Origin: an uncultured Oscillospiraceae bacterium
Lineage (GTDB): Bacteria; Bacillota; Clostridia; Oscillospirales; Oscillospiraceae
Assembly (NCBI GenBank): GCA_934597175.1
Contig: CAKTQR010000041.1
Span: 1 to 15,447, forward strand
Length of the DNA stretch: 15,447 bases
Direction: 5' to 3'
Shown here piece by piece: positions 1-5,878 of the stretch. Below the pieces are notes generated by a model. It had not been told where the DNA came from and searched no databases. It saw only the letters and a program-made list of their open reading frames with translations. The stretch's first letter is position 1. Every line of letters starts with the position of its first letter. The position numbers were made by a program, and so were the translations under genes.

Positions 1-126
1 CCACCCTTTGGAATCCCGGTACGGGGAATCGGTGCACCGGTCTACCGGACTGCGGAGGTTTAATCCTCTGCGAGTAGATTTCGGTGCGTTCGCTTAACGG
101 ACTGCGTCAGTTACATGAAAATCTCT
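1..126 (-). repeat. Composite intergenic repeat, copy 1 core (inverted, cut by window edge)
   Basis: Read on the minus strand this noncoding stretch carries the same modules in the same order as 14907-15038 and 15151-15335. A unit with CTGACGCAGTCCGTTAA comes first, then GTTAAACCTCCGCAG, then GCACCGAT, CCGTACCGG and ATTCCAAAGGGTGG. The window ends inside the core, so the TTTCTTTTGTAAC module seen in the other copies would lie beyond position 1. No open frame here resembles a protein. With 127-217 it forms one element located just downstream of plsY. Confidence 0.8.
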
Positions 127-217
127 GAGCGCCGTGCGCTCAACTTCACTGGCGGCAAAGCCGCTGGCTTCACTGACGGCGGCGCCGTCAACTTAACTTG
201 CGACAGCAAACTTAACT
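127..217 (-). repeat. Hairpin-linker array, left copy
   Basis: Four small inverted repeats alternate with a 9-nt linker. On the plus strand the hairpins are GAGCGC-cgt-GCGCTC (127-141), GCGGC-aaa-GCCGC (152-164), GACGGC-ggc-GCCGTC (175-189) and TTGC-gaca-GCAA (198-209). The linkers are AACTTCACT (142-150), GGCTTCACT (166-174), AACTTAACT (190-198) and AACTTAACT (209-217). Linker spacing is 24, 24 and 19 nt. Stem sequences differ from each other while pairing is kept and linkers are nearly constant. The reverse complement of the linker recurs in an equivalent array at 14717-14760. Confidence 0.85.
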
Positions 218-218
218 G

Positions 219-260
219 AATAAAATAAAGGCTGCACATGCGTGCAGCCTTTGTTTTATT
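219..260 (-). terminator. Rho-independent terminator of the gph-plsY operon
   Basis: An 11-bp perfect stem, AAAGGCTGCAC (227-237) with GTGCAGCCTTT (242-252), has a 4-nt loop. After one mismatch it extends outward through AATAAAA (219-225) pairing with TTTTATT (254-260). On the minus strand the stem is followed by a T-rich tract. The plsY stop codon (256-258) lies in the outer part of the stem. Confidence 0.85.
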
Positions 261-912
261 CTTCTTCCTCCCAGCCGGTGCGTTCGAGTTCGCCTTCCTT
301 GTCCCAGAGGAAGTCGACCTTGAACTCCTTGCCCTCGGCGATGCGGCGGAGATTCTCAATGTGCTTTACAAACACGGGTAGGGCGACCGCGCTGAGGAGG
401 GCAGAGCCCTTCCAGTTGCCGGTCTCAAATCCGTGATAAATGGGATACGCCACCGACAGCGTGATAGGTACAAGGCAGATATAGCGGGTCGCCATCAGCA
501 GCACGCTTTCGAAAAACAGCATGGTCGCAAAATCGTGTATGCCGAACGCCAATATCTCGCCGCCGAGGCAGGCAAGCCCCTTGCCGCCCTTGAAGCCGAG
601 TACCGCCGGGAACATATGCCCGAGCACGCATGCCGTGCCGGCGGTCTCGCCTGCGCAGTCGTACTTCGGAAACAGCTTGCGGCTCAGGCTCACGGAGACG
701 GCGGCCTTGCTGATATCGAACGCCATGACGAACAGCCCGGCCTTTTTGCCCTCTAGAATGATCGTATTCGATGCGCCCGGGTTGCCCGAGCCCTTTTTGC
801 GGATATCGTACCCCTTGCGCAGCCCGATGACATACGCCGGATTGAGCATGCCGGTCACATAGCCGATGCCGGCGCTGGCGACGGCCTGCAAAAGCCGCTT
901 GTTTATCTTCAT
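256..912 (-). CDS. plsY: Glycerol-3-phosphate acyltransferase PlsY
   Basis: This integral membrane enzyme transfers an acyl group from acyl-phosphate to glycerol-3-phosphate, giving lysophosphatidic acid in the first step of phospholipid synthesis. The 218-residue protein has the normal family length and several hydrophobic segments. All three family motifs are visible: GSGNPGASN (41-49; the usual form is GSGNxGATN, so Thr is replaced by Ser), GHMFPAVLGFKGGKG (98-112), and KHIENLRRIAEGKE (183-196). A highly acidic tail (EEEE) ends the protein. The ATG overlaps the gph stop (ATGA), and AAGGAG lies 8 nt upstream inside gph, so the two genes are translationally coupled. No acyl-phosphate synthase PlsX is in view. 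Assignment is firm from motifs. Confidence 0.93.
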   Translation of the reverse strand: MKINKRLLQAVASAGIGYVTGMLNPAYVIGLRKGYDIRKKGSGNPGASNTIILEGKKAGLFVMAFDISKAAVSVSLSRKLFPKYDCAGETAGTACVLGHMFPAVLGFKGGKGLACLGGEILAFGIHDFATMLFFESVLLMATRYICLVPITLSVAYPIYHGFETGNWKGSALLSAVALPVFVKHIENLRRIAEGKEFKVDFLWDKEGELERTGWEEEE

Positions 913-1556
913 TTTAACAGCTCCTTTGCAAGTTCATCTGCCGCGTCGACGACGGCCGACGGCGAAAAGCTCTCCAGAAGCTTTCGCTCACGAAAGCCCC
1001 ACGACACCAGCACGCAGCGTGCGCCGGCGTTTTGCGCCGTTAAGGCGTCGACATCGGAGTCGCCGACATACACAAGCTCGTCCGTCGTGCAGCCGAGCGC
1101 CCTCGCCGTCTCGAAAACGGCGTCGGGTGCGGGCTTTTTGCGCACGCCCTCACGCTCGCCGACAACAGAGTCGAACACCGAGGGAAAGTAGTGCGCAACT
1201 ATCGCCCTTGCGGGCGCATCGGCCTTGTTAGACACCACGCCCAGCAGATACCCCTGCGCCTTGAGCTGCCGCAGCACATCGGCGATACCGGCGTATGGTG
1301 CAGTCTTCACCGTGCAGTGGTCGGCGTAATAGCTTTTGAACACCGCAAAAACACGGTCGGTCTGCTCCGATGCCGTACCCTGCGGCACGGCCCGCTCGAT
1401 AAGCAGCCTTATGCCGTTGCCGACAAAGCGGCGCACCTCGTCAAGGCTGCGCTCGGGCAGGTTTTCCGAGCGCAGAGCGTAATTCGTGGCGTCGCACAGA
1501 TCCTCGAGCGTGTCGAGCAGCGTGCCGTCGAGATCAAAAATTATAAGTCGTTTCAT
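909..1556 (-). CDS. gph: HAD-superfamily phosphatase, phosphoglycolate phosphatase-like
   Basis: A 215-residue soluble phosphatase of the HAD superfamily, subfamily with a helical cap. Motif I FDLDGT gives nucleophile Asp8 and acid/base Asp10. Motif II VSNKA is near 108-112, the motif III lysine is in RKKPAPDA near 139-146, and motif IV YVGDSDVDA is near 163-171. The ending LVSWGFR resembles Gph and PpaX proteins. Family members hydrolyse 2-phosphoglycolate or, in some Firmicutes, pyrophosphate released by HPr kinase; the sequence alone does not decide the substrate. I prefer the ATG at 1556 because AGGA lies 10 nt upstream; a GTG at 1565 would sit almost on that ribosome site. It is the first gene of an operon with plsY, overlapping it by 4 nt. 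Confidence 0.85.
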   Translation of the reverse strand: MKRLIIFDLDGTLLDTLEDLCDATNYALRSENLPERSLDEVRRFVGNGIRLLIERAVPQGTASEQTDRVFAVFKSYYADHCTVKTAPYAGIADVLRQLKAQGYLLGVVSNKADAPARAIVAHYFPSVFDSVVGEREGVRKKPAPDAVFETARALGCTTDELVYVGDSDVDALTAQNAGARCVLVSWGFRERKLLESFSPSAVVDAADELAKELLK

Positions 1557-1576
1557 TTTAGTCACTTCCTGAGCGC

Positions 1577-1605
1577 ATTGTAAACCATCCGCCGTGAAAA
1601 TTCAA
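1577..1605 (-). promoter_or_regulatory. Sigma-A-type promoter for gph-plsY
   Basis: On the minus strand TTGAAT (1605-1600) is followed after exactly 17 nt by TACAAT (1582-1577), 20 nt before the gph ATG. It stands back to back with the plus-strand promoter at 1608-1636; the two -35 boxes are separated by 2 nt. Confidence 0.65.
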
Positions 1606-1607
1606 CA

Positions 1608-1636
1608 TTGACCTGCGTTCGATATAATGGTAAAAT
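1608..1636 (+). promoter_or_regulatory. Sigma-A-type promoter for the small membrane protein pair
   Basis: TTGACC (1608-1613), a 17-nt spacer, and TAAAAT (1631-1636) preceded by TGG form an extended -10 element. The expected transcription start is near 1643. A TTG start at 1650 would then have almost no leader, which favours a start downstream of the GGAGG at 1658-1662. Confidence 0.65.
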
Positions 1637-1670
1637 ATAATGAATTTTTTTGAAAACGGAGGTGTCCGAA

Positions 1671-2186
1671 ACGGAGAACAAGACCACTTTCGAGGAGCTG
1701 CTGCACGGCTCGCCCGAGCAAAAGTCCGAGGCTCACAAGGTTGAGAAGGCATATCATTTGATATCGCAGGGCTATTGGTCGGATGCGGACGCCCTGTTTG
1801 ACGAGGCGCTTGCCGACGACCCGAAAAACAGCGAGGCGCTCATGGGAAAGCAGCTCATTTCCCGCCAGTCACGCATATCAAGCCGCATGGATCAGCTCGA
1901 TGCGAGGGCATACAAGACGGCGACCCGTGAACGGGCTGCGAGCAAAAATCCCCTGCGCAGCAAGACGGTGCTGTGGGTGATAGTCGTGGTGTTTTTGCTG
2001 GTGTGCGGCTTTGCTGCGGCATCGGTGATGGGCGTTTTGCCGGATGCGCTTGATGTGTTCGGTGAGGCAAAGCCAGCCGTGACCGAGACCGTGCCCACCC
2101 CGACCCCGACCACTACGCCGACGGAGAATGTCAAGACCGCCGACGATATCTACAATGAATACATGAATGGACTGAACAAGAATTAG
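1671..2186 (+). CDS. Uncharacterised single-pass membrane protein with TPR-like cytoplasmic part; possible ACG start
   Basis: Not recognised as a named family. Numbered from codon 1671, residues about 22-59 form a TPR-like helix pair (KAYHLISQGYWSDADALFDE, then ALADDPKNSEAL). A basic stretch follows, then one transmembrane helix (about 99-123). A Pro/Thr linker (VPTPTPTTTPT) and a short C-terminal segment follow. Positive-inside charges suggest the TPR-like part is cytoplasmic and the tail is outside. Start choice is unusual: a perfect GGAGG (1658-1662) sits 8 nt before an in-frame ACG (1671), where ATG would be expected. The alternatives, TTG 1650 and GTG 1662, have no properly placed ribosome site. 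The gene is followed 41 nt later by another small membrane protein. Confidence 0.7.
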   Translation, partial: TENKTTFEELLHGSPEQKSEAHKVEKAYHLISQGYWSDADALFDEALADDPKNSEALMGKQLISRQSRISSRMDQLDARAYKTATRERAASKNPLRSKTVLWVIVVVFLLVCGFAAASVMGVLPDALDVFGEAKPAVTETVPTPTPTTTPTENVKTADDIYNEYMNGLNKN

Positions 2187-2227
2187 TATAAGTTGACCCT
2201 TTGTGCTCACTTTATGGAGGTATTTAC

Positions 2228-2500
2228 ATGAAAGACCCAGTTAAGCTGCGCAACCGAGCGGCTTTGATAGCACTTAGCATCGTTTTGGTGCTCTGCATCA
2301 CTTTCGAGTTCGTCCACAGCAGAGTTCTGCTCTATATAGGCGGAGCTGTGGTGATCGCACTTGTCGTCTACTGGTTCATTATTTGGTACTGCCCGTACTG
2401 CAAGCGGGCGCTGCCATTCACCATGGGCGATTATTGCCCGTTCTGCGGAAAGCGCATCCACTACTCGGATAACGACGACGCAGACAACAATCAGCAGTAA
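2228..2500 (+). CDS. Small two-TM zinc-ribbon membrane protein, function unknown
   Basis: A 90-residue protein with two hydrophobic helices (about 11-27 and 33-53) followed by a compact zinc ribbon: CPYC at 55-58 and CPFC at 70-73, the second running on as GKRI. A very acidic, Asn/Gln-rich tail (SDNDDADNNQQ) ends it. Four cysteines in two CPxC knuckles 12 residues apart are typical of structural zinc ribbons that bind proteins or nucleic acid. The start is set by GGAGG at 2216-2220, 7 nt before ATG 2228; an upstream TTG at 2201 would place that ribosome site inside the gene. It probably shares a transcript with the preceding membrane protein and ends at the terminator at 2513-2541. No function can be assigned. 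Confidence 0.75.
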   Translation: MKDPVKLRNRAALIALSIVLVLCITFEFVHSRVLLYIGGAVVIALVVYWFIIWYCPYCKRALPFTMGDYCPFCGKRIHYSDNDDADNNQQ

Positions 2501-2512
2501 AACAACATAAGC

Positions 2513-2541
2513 AAAACCGAGGTGAACTTCACCTCGGTTTT
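2513..2541. terminator. Bidirectional terminator between zinc-ribbon gene and Rrf2 gene
   Basis: AAAACCGAGGTGAA (2513-2526) pairs perfectly with TTCACCTCGGTTTT (2528-2541). An A-run on the left and T-run on the right suit termination from both strands. The last codons of the minus-strand Rrf2 gene form its right arm. Confidence 0.85.
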
Positions 2542-2939
2542 TTCATCATGTCGCTGAGCTTCACGCCGTCGACATAGTCTGTTATGACCTTGTAGTAGCC
2601 CTCCCAGAACGGGAGCGTGGCGCAGGAGTCGCTGCGGGGGCAGGCGTTGGGGCTGTCCTTTAAGCAGGCGATGGGCGCAAGGCTGCCCTCGACGGCGTAG
2701 AGTATCTCGCCGGCGGTGTAATCCTCGGCGGGCTTTGTGAGCCGATAGCCGCCGCCCGTGCCCCGAAGTCCGGAGACGAGTCCGGCTCGCACTAAAAGCG
2801 CAATGACCTGCTCAAGGTACTTGAGCGAGATGCCCTGCCGCTCGGCGATGTCCTTGAGCGGCACATACTCGCCGCCTGAATTGTCGGCAATATCTATCAT
2901 GACACGCAGTGCGTAGCGTCCTTTTGTTGATATCATCAT
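2529..2939 (-). CDS. Rrf2 family transcriptional regulator with IscR-like cysteine triad
   Basis: A 136-residue winged-helix DNA-binding protein. The N-terminus (MISTKGRYALRVMIDIA), the recognition region (ISLKYLEQVIALLVRAGLV) and the wing (SGLRGTGGGYRL) are typical Rrf2 features. Three cysteines at 92, 100 and 106 lie where IscR holds its [2Fe-2S] cluster, although the spacing (7 and 5 intervening residues) differs from classic IscR (5 and 5). Iron-sulfur, redox or nitrosative sensing is therefore likely but not shown. No cysteine desulfurase or iscU lies beside it, unlike the usual Firmicute arrangement. It is divergent from the acyl ligase operon and may control that promoter as well as its own. 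The first ATG is chosen because AAGGA lies about 12 nt upstream. Confidence 0.9.
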   Translation of the reverse strand: MMISTKGRYALRVMIDIADNSGGEYVPLKDIAERQGISLKYLEQVIALLVRAGLVSGLRGTGGGYRLTKPAEDYTAGEILYAVEGSLAPIACLKDSPNACPRSDSCATLPFWEGYYKVITDYVDGVKLSDMMKKPR

Positions 2940-2965
2940 GGCAAGAGTTTTCCTTTCTGCGCCTT

Positions 2966-2994
2966 ATTTTATGCCAAATTTCCGCCCGTGTCAA
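2966..2994 (-). promoter_or_regulatory. Sigma-A promoter for the Rrf2 gene
   Basis: On the minus strand a consensus TTGACA (2994-2989), 17-nt spacer and TAAAAT (2971-2966) lie about 27 nt before the start codon. The intergenic region is AT-rich and holds several CCAAAnTTT-like stretches, including the palindrome CAAAATTTTG near 3018-3027, that could be operators. Confidence 0.7.
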
Positions 2995-3048
2995 ACCGAT
3001 ATCCCGCCAAATGTGCCAAAATTTTGTCAATCAGCTGCCGATTGTATA

Positions 3049-3077
3049 TTGACACCGGGGTGCGGCGGGAATATAAT
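3049..3077 (+). promoter_or_regulatory. Strong sigma-A promoter of the acyl ligase-ACP operon
   Basis: TTGACA (3049-3054), a 17-nt spacer, and TATAAT (3072-3077) are full consensus. Initiation is expected near 3084. A promoter this strong in front of a regulated cassette suggests repression as the control mode. Confidence 0.85.
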
Positions 3078-3104
3078 CCTACCAAACAGATAGGAAAGGT
3101 AGGA
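3077..3104. promoter_or_regulatory. Inverted repeat at the acyl ligase promoter, possible operator
   Basis: TCCTACC (3077-3083) is perfectly inverted as GGTAGGA (3098-3104) with 14 nt between. The left arm touches the -10 box and ends where transcription should begin, while the right arm enters the ribosome site (AGGAGAGAGG, 3101-3110). Because the left arm is largely upstream of the expected start, a DNA operator is more likely than an RNA hairpin. The neighbouring Rrf2 protein is the natural candidate to bind it; this is inference. Confidence 0.45.
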
Positions 3105-3111
3105 GAGAGGC

Positions 3112-4680
3112 GTGGCAGATAAGCTCGTATACGAAAATCTGCGTGATGTGGTGCTGCGTGCCGCAAGGCTTTTTCCCTCGACGAAATTCTTTATATCCGG
3201 CGATAAAGACTGCCCGTATGTCACGGGTGCGGAGCTCAAGACCTGCTGCGGGCACTTCGGTGAGCTCATGCAAAACGAGCATGGGCGGCACATCGCCATC
3301 CTCGGCCCGAACGGCGCTGCGTGGATAACGGCGTTTTTCGCCGTGGTGTGCGCCGGCTGCACGGCCGTGCCGCTGCACCTCGGCTGCCCGGACGACGAGC
3401 TTGAATACTGCCTTAAAAAGTCCGACAGCACGATGCTCATTTACGATAAAAGCTGCGAAGCCTCGGCACGGGCGCTGGCAGAGCGCATAAGCGGGCTTGA
3501 GATAATCGAGACGCACGAGCTGCTGCGCAGGCTGCACGAGCCTGCGGAAGAATACTTCCCCGAGCTTTCGCCGGACGATATGGCGGCACTGTACTTCACC
3601 TCCGGCACTACCTCGCTCAGCCGCTGCGTCATCCTGACCCACCGCAACATGGGCAGCCACTGCACGGCGGCAATGTCGGCGCTGCCGCTGTCGCCGGACG
3701 ATGCGGGACTGTCCATTCTCCCGCCGAGCCACACCTTTGAGCTTATGACGAACATCGTCGGCGCACTGCACTGCGGCGGTACGCTGTACATAAACGAGAG
3801 CATCCGCACCGTAAAGCGCAACCTCGCAAAATACAGCCCGACCATCTTGGTGGTCGTGCCGCTGGTGCTGCAAACGCTGCACAAGGAGATACTCAACACC
3901 GCAAAAAAGCAGGGTAAGCTCGATAAGCTGCAAAAGGGGCTTAAGCTAAGCGGCTTTTTGCAGAAGCTCGGCATTGATATAAGCCACCGGCTTTTTAAGG
4001 ATGTCTACTCCGTTCTCGGCGGTAAGCTGCGGTACTTCCTTTGCGGCGGCGCTGCGCTCGACCGGGAGCTCATCGAGTTTTACAAGCGGCTCGGCATAAC
4101 GGTCATCCAGGGCTACGGCATCACCGAGTGCTCGCCGATCGTGGCGGCAAACCTGCCCGAGGCAAACCGCTTCGGCTCGATAGGCAGGACCTTCCCCTGC
4201 TGCGAGACGAGGATCATCGACGGCGAGATCTGCGTGCGGGGCGACAGCGTCTCGCCCGGGTACTACAAGGACGATGCGGCAAATAAAGAGGCGTTTCGTG
4301 ACGGCTGGTTTCACACGGGCGACCTCGGCCGGGTCGACAGGGACGGGTATCTGTACTTCACCGGCCGTAGGAAAAACCTTATCATCCTCGCCAACGGCGA
4401 AAATGTCTCCCCCGAAGAGCCCGAGGAGCGCCTGTATCAGATCGACGGCGTGGTCGACGCCGTCGTGTATGAAAAAAATCAGACCATCACGGCGGAGATA
4501 TACGCCGATAAGGACATTTTCCCGAATGTCTCGGCGCTGTGGACGGCGGTGGACAGCGTCAACCGCTCGCTTGCGGTGTACAAGCGCATAGGCAATGTCA
4601 TCATGCGTGACGAGCCGTTTGAAAAGACGGCGACGCAGAAGATAAAACGCTATAAATTTCAGGAGGCGGCAGCGCAATGA
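3112..4680 (+). CDS. AMP-forming acyl ligase (acyl-CoA synthetase / acyl-ACP ligase family)
   Basis: A 522-residue adenylate-forming enzyme that should activate a carboxylic acid as acyl-AMP and pass it to a thiol; with an ACP gene directly downstream, the acceptor is probably that ACP. Motifs seen: P-loop equivalent YFTSGTTSLSRCVILTH (161-177), GYGITECSP (334-342), HTGDLGRVDRDGYLYFTGRR (401-420) with hinge R/K, ANGENVSPEE (427-436), and the C-terminal catalytic lysine in TATQKIKR (K510). The P-loop is unusual: the normal G-x-P-K-G part reads S-L-S-R-C, and TATGK reads TATQK. Start is GTG 3112 with AGGAGAGAGG just upstream. The stop overlaps the ACP start (ATGA). Substrate is unknown; fatty, aromatic or amino acids are all possible. 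Confidence 0.88.
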   Translation: MADKLVYENLRDVVLRAARLFPSTKFFISGDKDCPYVTGAELKTCCGHFGELMQNEHGRHIAILGPNGAAWITAFFAVVCAGCTAVPLHLGCPDDELEYCLKKSDSTMLIYDKSCEASARALAERISGLEIIETHELLRRLHEPAEEYFPELSPDDMAALYFTSGTTSLSRCVILTHRNMGSHCTAAMSALPLSPDDAGLSILPPSHTFELMTNIVGALHCGGTLYINESIRTVKRNLAKYSPTILVVVPLVLQTLHKEILNTAKKQGKLDKLQKGLKLSGFLQKLGIDISHRLFKDVYSVLGGKLRYFLCGGAALDRELIEFYKRLGITVIQGYGITECSPIVAANLPEANRFGSIGRTFPCCETRIIDGEICVRGDSVSPGYYKDDAANKEAFRDGWFHTGDLGRVDRDGYLYFTGRRKNLIILANGENVSPEEPEERLYQIDGVVDAVVYEKNQTITAEIYADKDIFPNVSALWTAVDSVNRSLAVYKRIGNVIMRDEPFEKTATQKIKRYKFQEAAAQ

Positions 4681-4904
4681 AAGAGAAGATACTTCAGATA
4701 CTCGCCGAGGCGGCGGGCGTTTCGGCAGACGAGATAACGGAGGACACCCGCCTGGTCGCAGACCTCGGGCTGTCGTCATTCGACCTTGCGGATATCGTGG
4801 TCGCAGCCGAGGACGAGTTCGGCGTTTCCGTGCCGGACGAGCTGTTCCCCGAGATACAGACCGTGGGCGATGTCATCCGCATCATAGGGCAGGTGGCTGA
4901 GTAA
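4677..4904 (+). CDS. Acyl carrier protein
   Basis: A 75-residue acidic four-helix carrier. The phosphopantetheine attachment motif is DLGLSSFDL with Ser34 aligned to the modified serine; SSFDL rather than the DSLD form of housekeeping AcpP suggests a specialised carrier. It overlaps the ligase by 4 nt and the next gene by 1 nt, so production of the three proteins should be coupled. A phosphopantetheinyl transferase encoded elsewhere would be needed. It most likely receives the acyl group activated by the upstream ligase. Confidence 0.93.
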   Translation: MKEKILQILAEAAGVSADEITEDTRLVADLGLSSFDLADIVVAAEDEFGVSVPDELFPEIQTVGDVIRIIGQVAE

Positions 4905-5824
4905 TGCAGATCAAAAAGCTTCCCGACCTGAACACGGTCGCCGTGCTGTCCGACTTCGTGTTCGACGCACACAACGCAGACCTAAGTGAGCTTATAAAAA
5001 GATACCGTGGCACTCTCGTCACCGACGGCGGCAGCACGGTTACTGCGTGGCAAAAGAGCATTTACCATTTCGGCGGGCTGACCCGTGAAGTGCCCATCGT
5101 CATCACGCTGAAAATTGGCGGCGACGGGTGCATTGCGTCGCTCGATATCGACCGCCGCAGCAACGGCAGTCAGGGCGCACGGTGCAGCTTCCCCTGCTTA
5201 GAGCAGTGCATCGGCTCAAAGCTCATCGGAAAGAAAATTTCCGACATTCCGGAGCTTTTCCAGTCGGCAGCGGACACCAAGTGCCTGCACATTTACGAAA
5301 TTCTCGCCGGTGCGGCGTCGTTCTGCGCCCATCTTGAGGGGCTGGGGCTGCATGACGGCTCGGAGCAGGAGCTGTTTGCGATAACGCCGACGAAAACGGG
5401 ACTTTTGGTCGATGCGACCCACGAGGTGCTTGGAGAGCAGTCCGAAACGGAGCTTGTCGTGCGCTATGAAAATGCGCCGGTGCTCAACAAGTTTAACCTA
5501 CCCGAGAGCGTGTCGGGCTCGGTGCTCGTGCGCCTTGACGGCGCTGCCGTGCGCACGGAAAAGCTCAACGCCGACAGCTTCGAGATGATATATGCGCAGC
5601 TTAACCGTCTTGCCAGCCGCTGCTACAATCTCGAGAAAAAGCGCTTCGGCCTAAGCGGCAGGGTGAAGTTTTCAAACTGCCCGTCGATGTCGGGTCTGCT
5701 GCTGCTTGCGATGAGCCATCAGGCGCTCAAGGGCACGGTCGGCAGGGCCATCGAGGTCGAGCGCATCCTGCACTATCTCCAGACCGGCTACCACGCCAAC
5801 CCCTGCAAGGGCTTCGGCGGCTAA
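4904..5824 (+). CDS. Cysteine-rich protein of unknown function, partner of acyl ligase and ACP
   Basis: A 306-residue, apparently soluble protein that I do not firmly recognise. There is no signal peptide or membrane helix. Nine cysteines are present (76, 94, 98, 102, 127, 141, 240, 259, 301), with a dense group CSFPCLEQC at 94-102 (C-x3-C-x3-C) followed by KCLHIYEILAGAASFCAH at 126-143. The block from about 45 to 145 faintly recalls DUF2889-type proteins, in which a GCxHL-like segment follows an LvGkkl segment; it also faintly recalls IscU/NifU scaffold loops. Neither is established. Its ATG overlaps the ACP stop by one base (TAATG), the tightest possible linkage, so it probably acts on, binds or senses the acyl-ACP. 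The neighbouring regulator with likely Fe-S ligands makes metal or cluster binding worth testing. Confidence 0.8.
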   Translation: MQIKKLPDLNTVAVLSDFVFDAHNADLSELIKRYRGTLVTDGGSTVTAWQKSIYHFGGLTREVPIVITLKIGGDGCIASLDIDRRSNGSQGARCSFPCLEQCIGSKLIGKKISDIPELFQSAADTKCLHIYEILAGAASFCAHLEGLGLHDGSEQELFAITPTKTGLLVDATHEVLGEQSETELVVRYENAPVLNKFNLPESVSGSVLVRLDGAAVRTEKLNADSFEMIYAQLNRLASRCYNLEKKRFGLSGRVKFSNCPSMSGLLLLAMSHQALKGTVGRAIEVERILHYLQTGYHANPCKGFGG

Positions 5825-5839
5825 CTACATATCAAATGT

Positions 5840-5871
5840 AAAAATCCCGAGGTTTTCACCTCGGGATTTTT
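5840..5871. terminator. Bidirectional terminator between the acyl ligase operon and pfkB gene
   Basis: A 14-bp perfect stem, AAAAATCCCGAGGT (5840-5853) with ACCTCGGGATTTTT (5858-5871), and a TTTC loop. It lies between convergent stops (5824 and 5879) and has A/T runs on both sides, so it can end both transcripts. Confidence 0.9.
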
Positions 5872-5878
5872 GCGTTTG

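Noticed and set aside
127..217. Integron attC site or tRNA-like structure
   Set aside because: There are no attC core boxes, no integrase gene, and none of the paired arms has cloverleaf organisation.
2201..2227. TTG start for the zinc-ribbon protein
   Set aside because: It would put the clear GGAGG at 2216-2220 inside the gene; ATG 2228 is 7 nt downstream of that site.
3077..3104. RNA hairpin or riboswitch hiding the ligase ribosome site
   Set aside because: The expected transcription start is near 3084, so the left arm would not be in the transcript; a DNA operator fits better.
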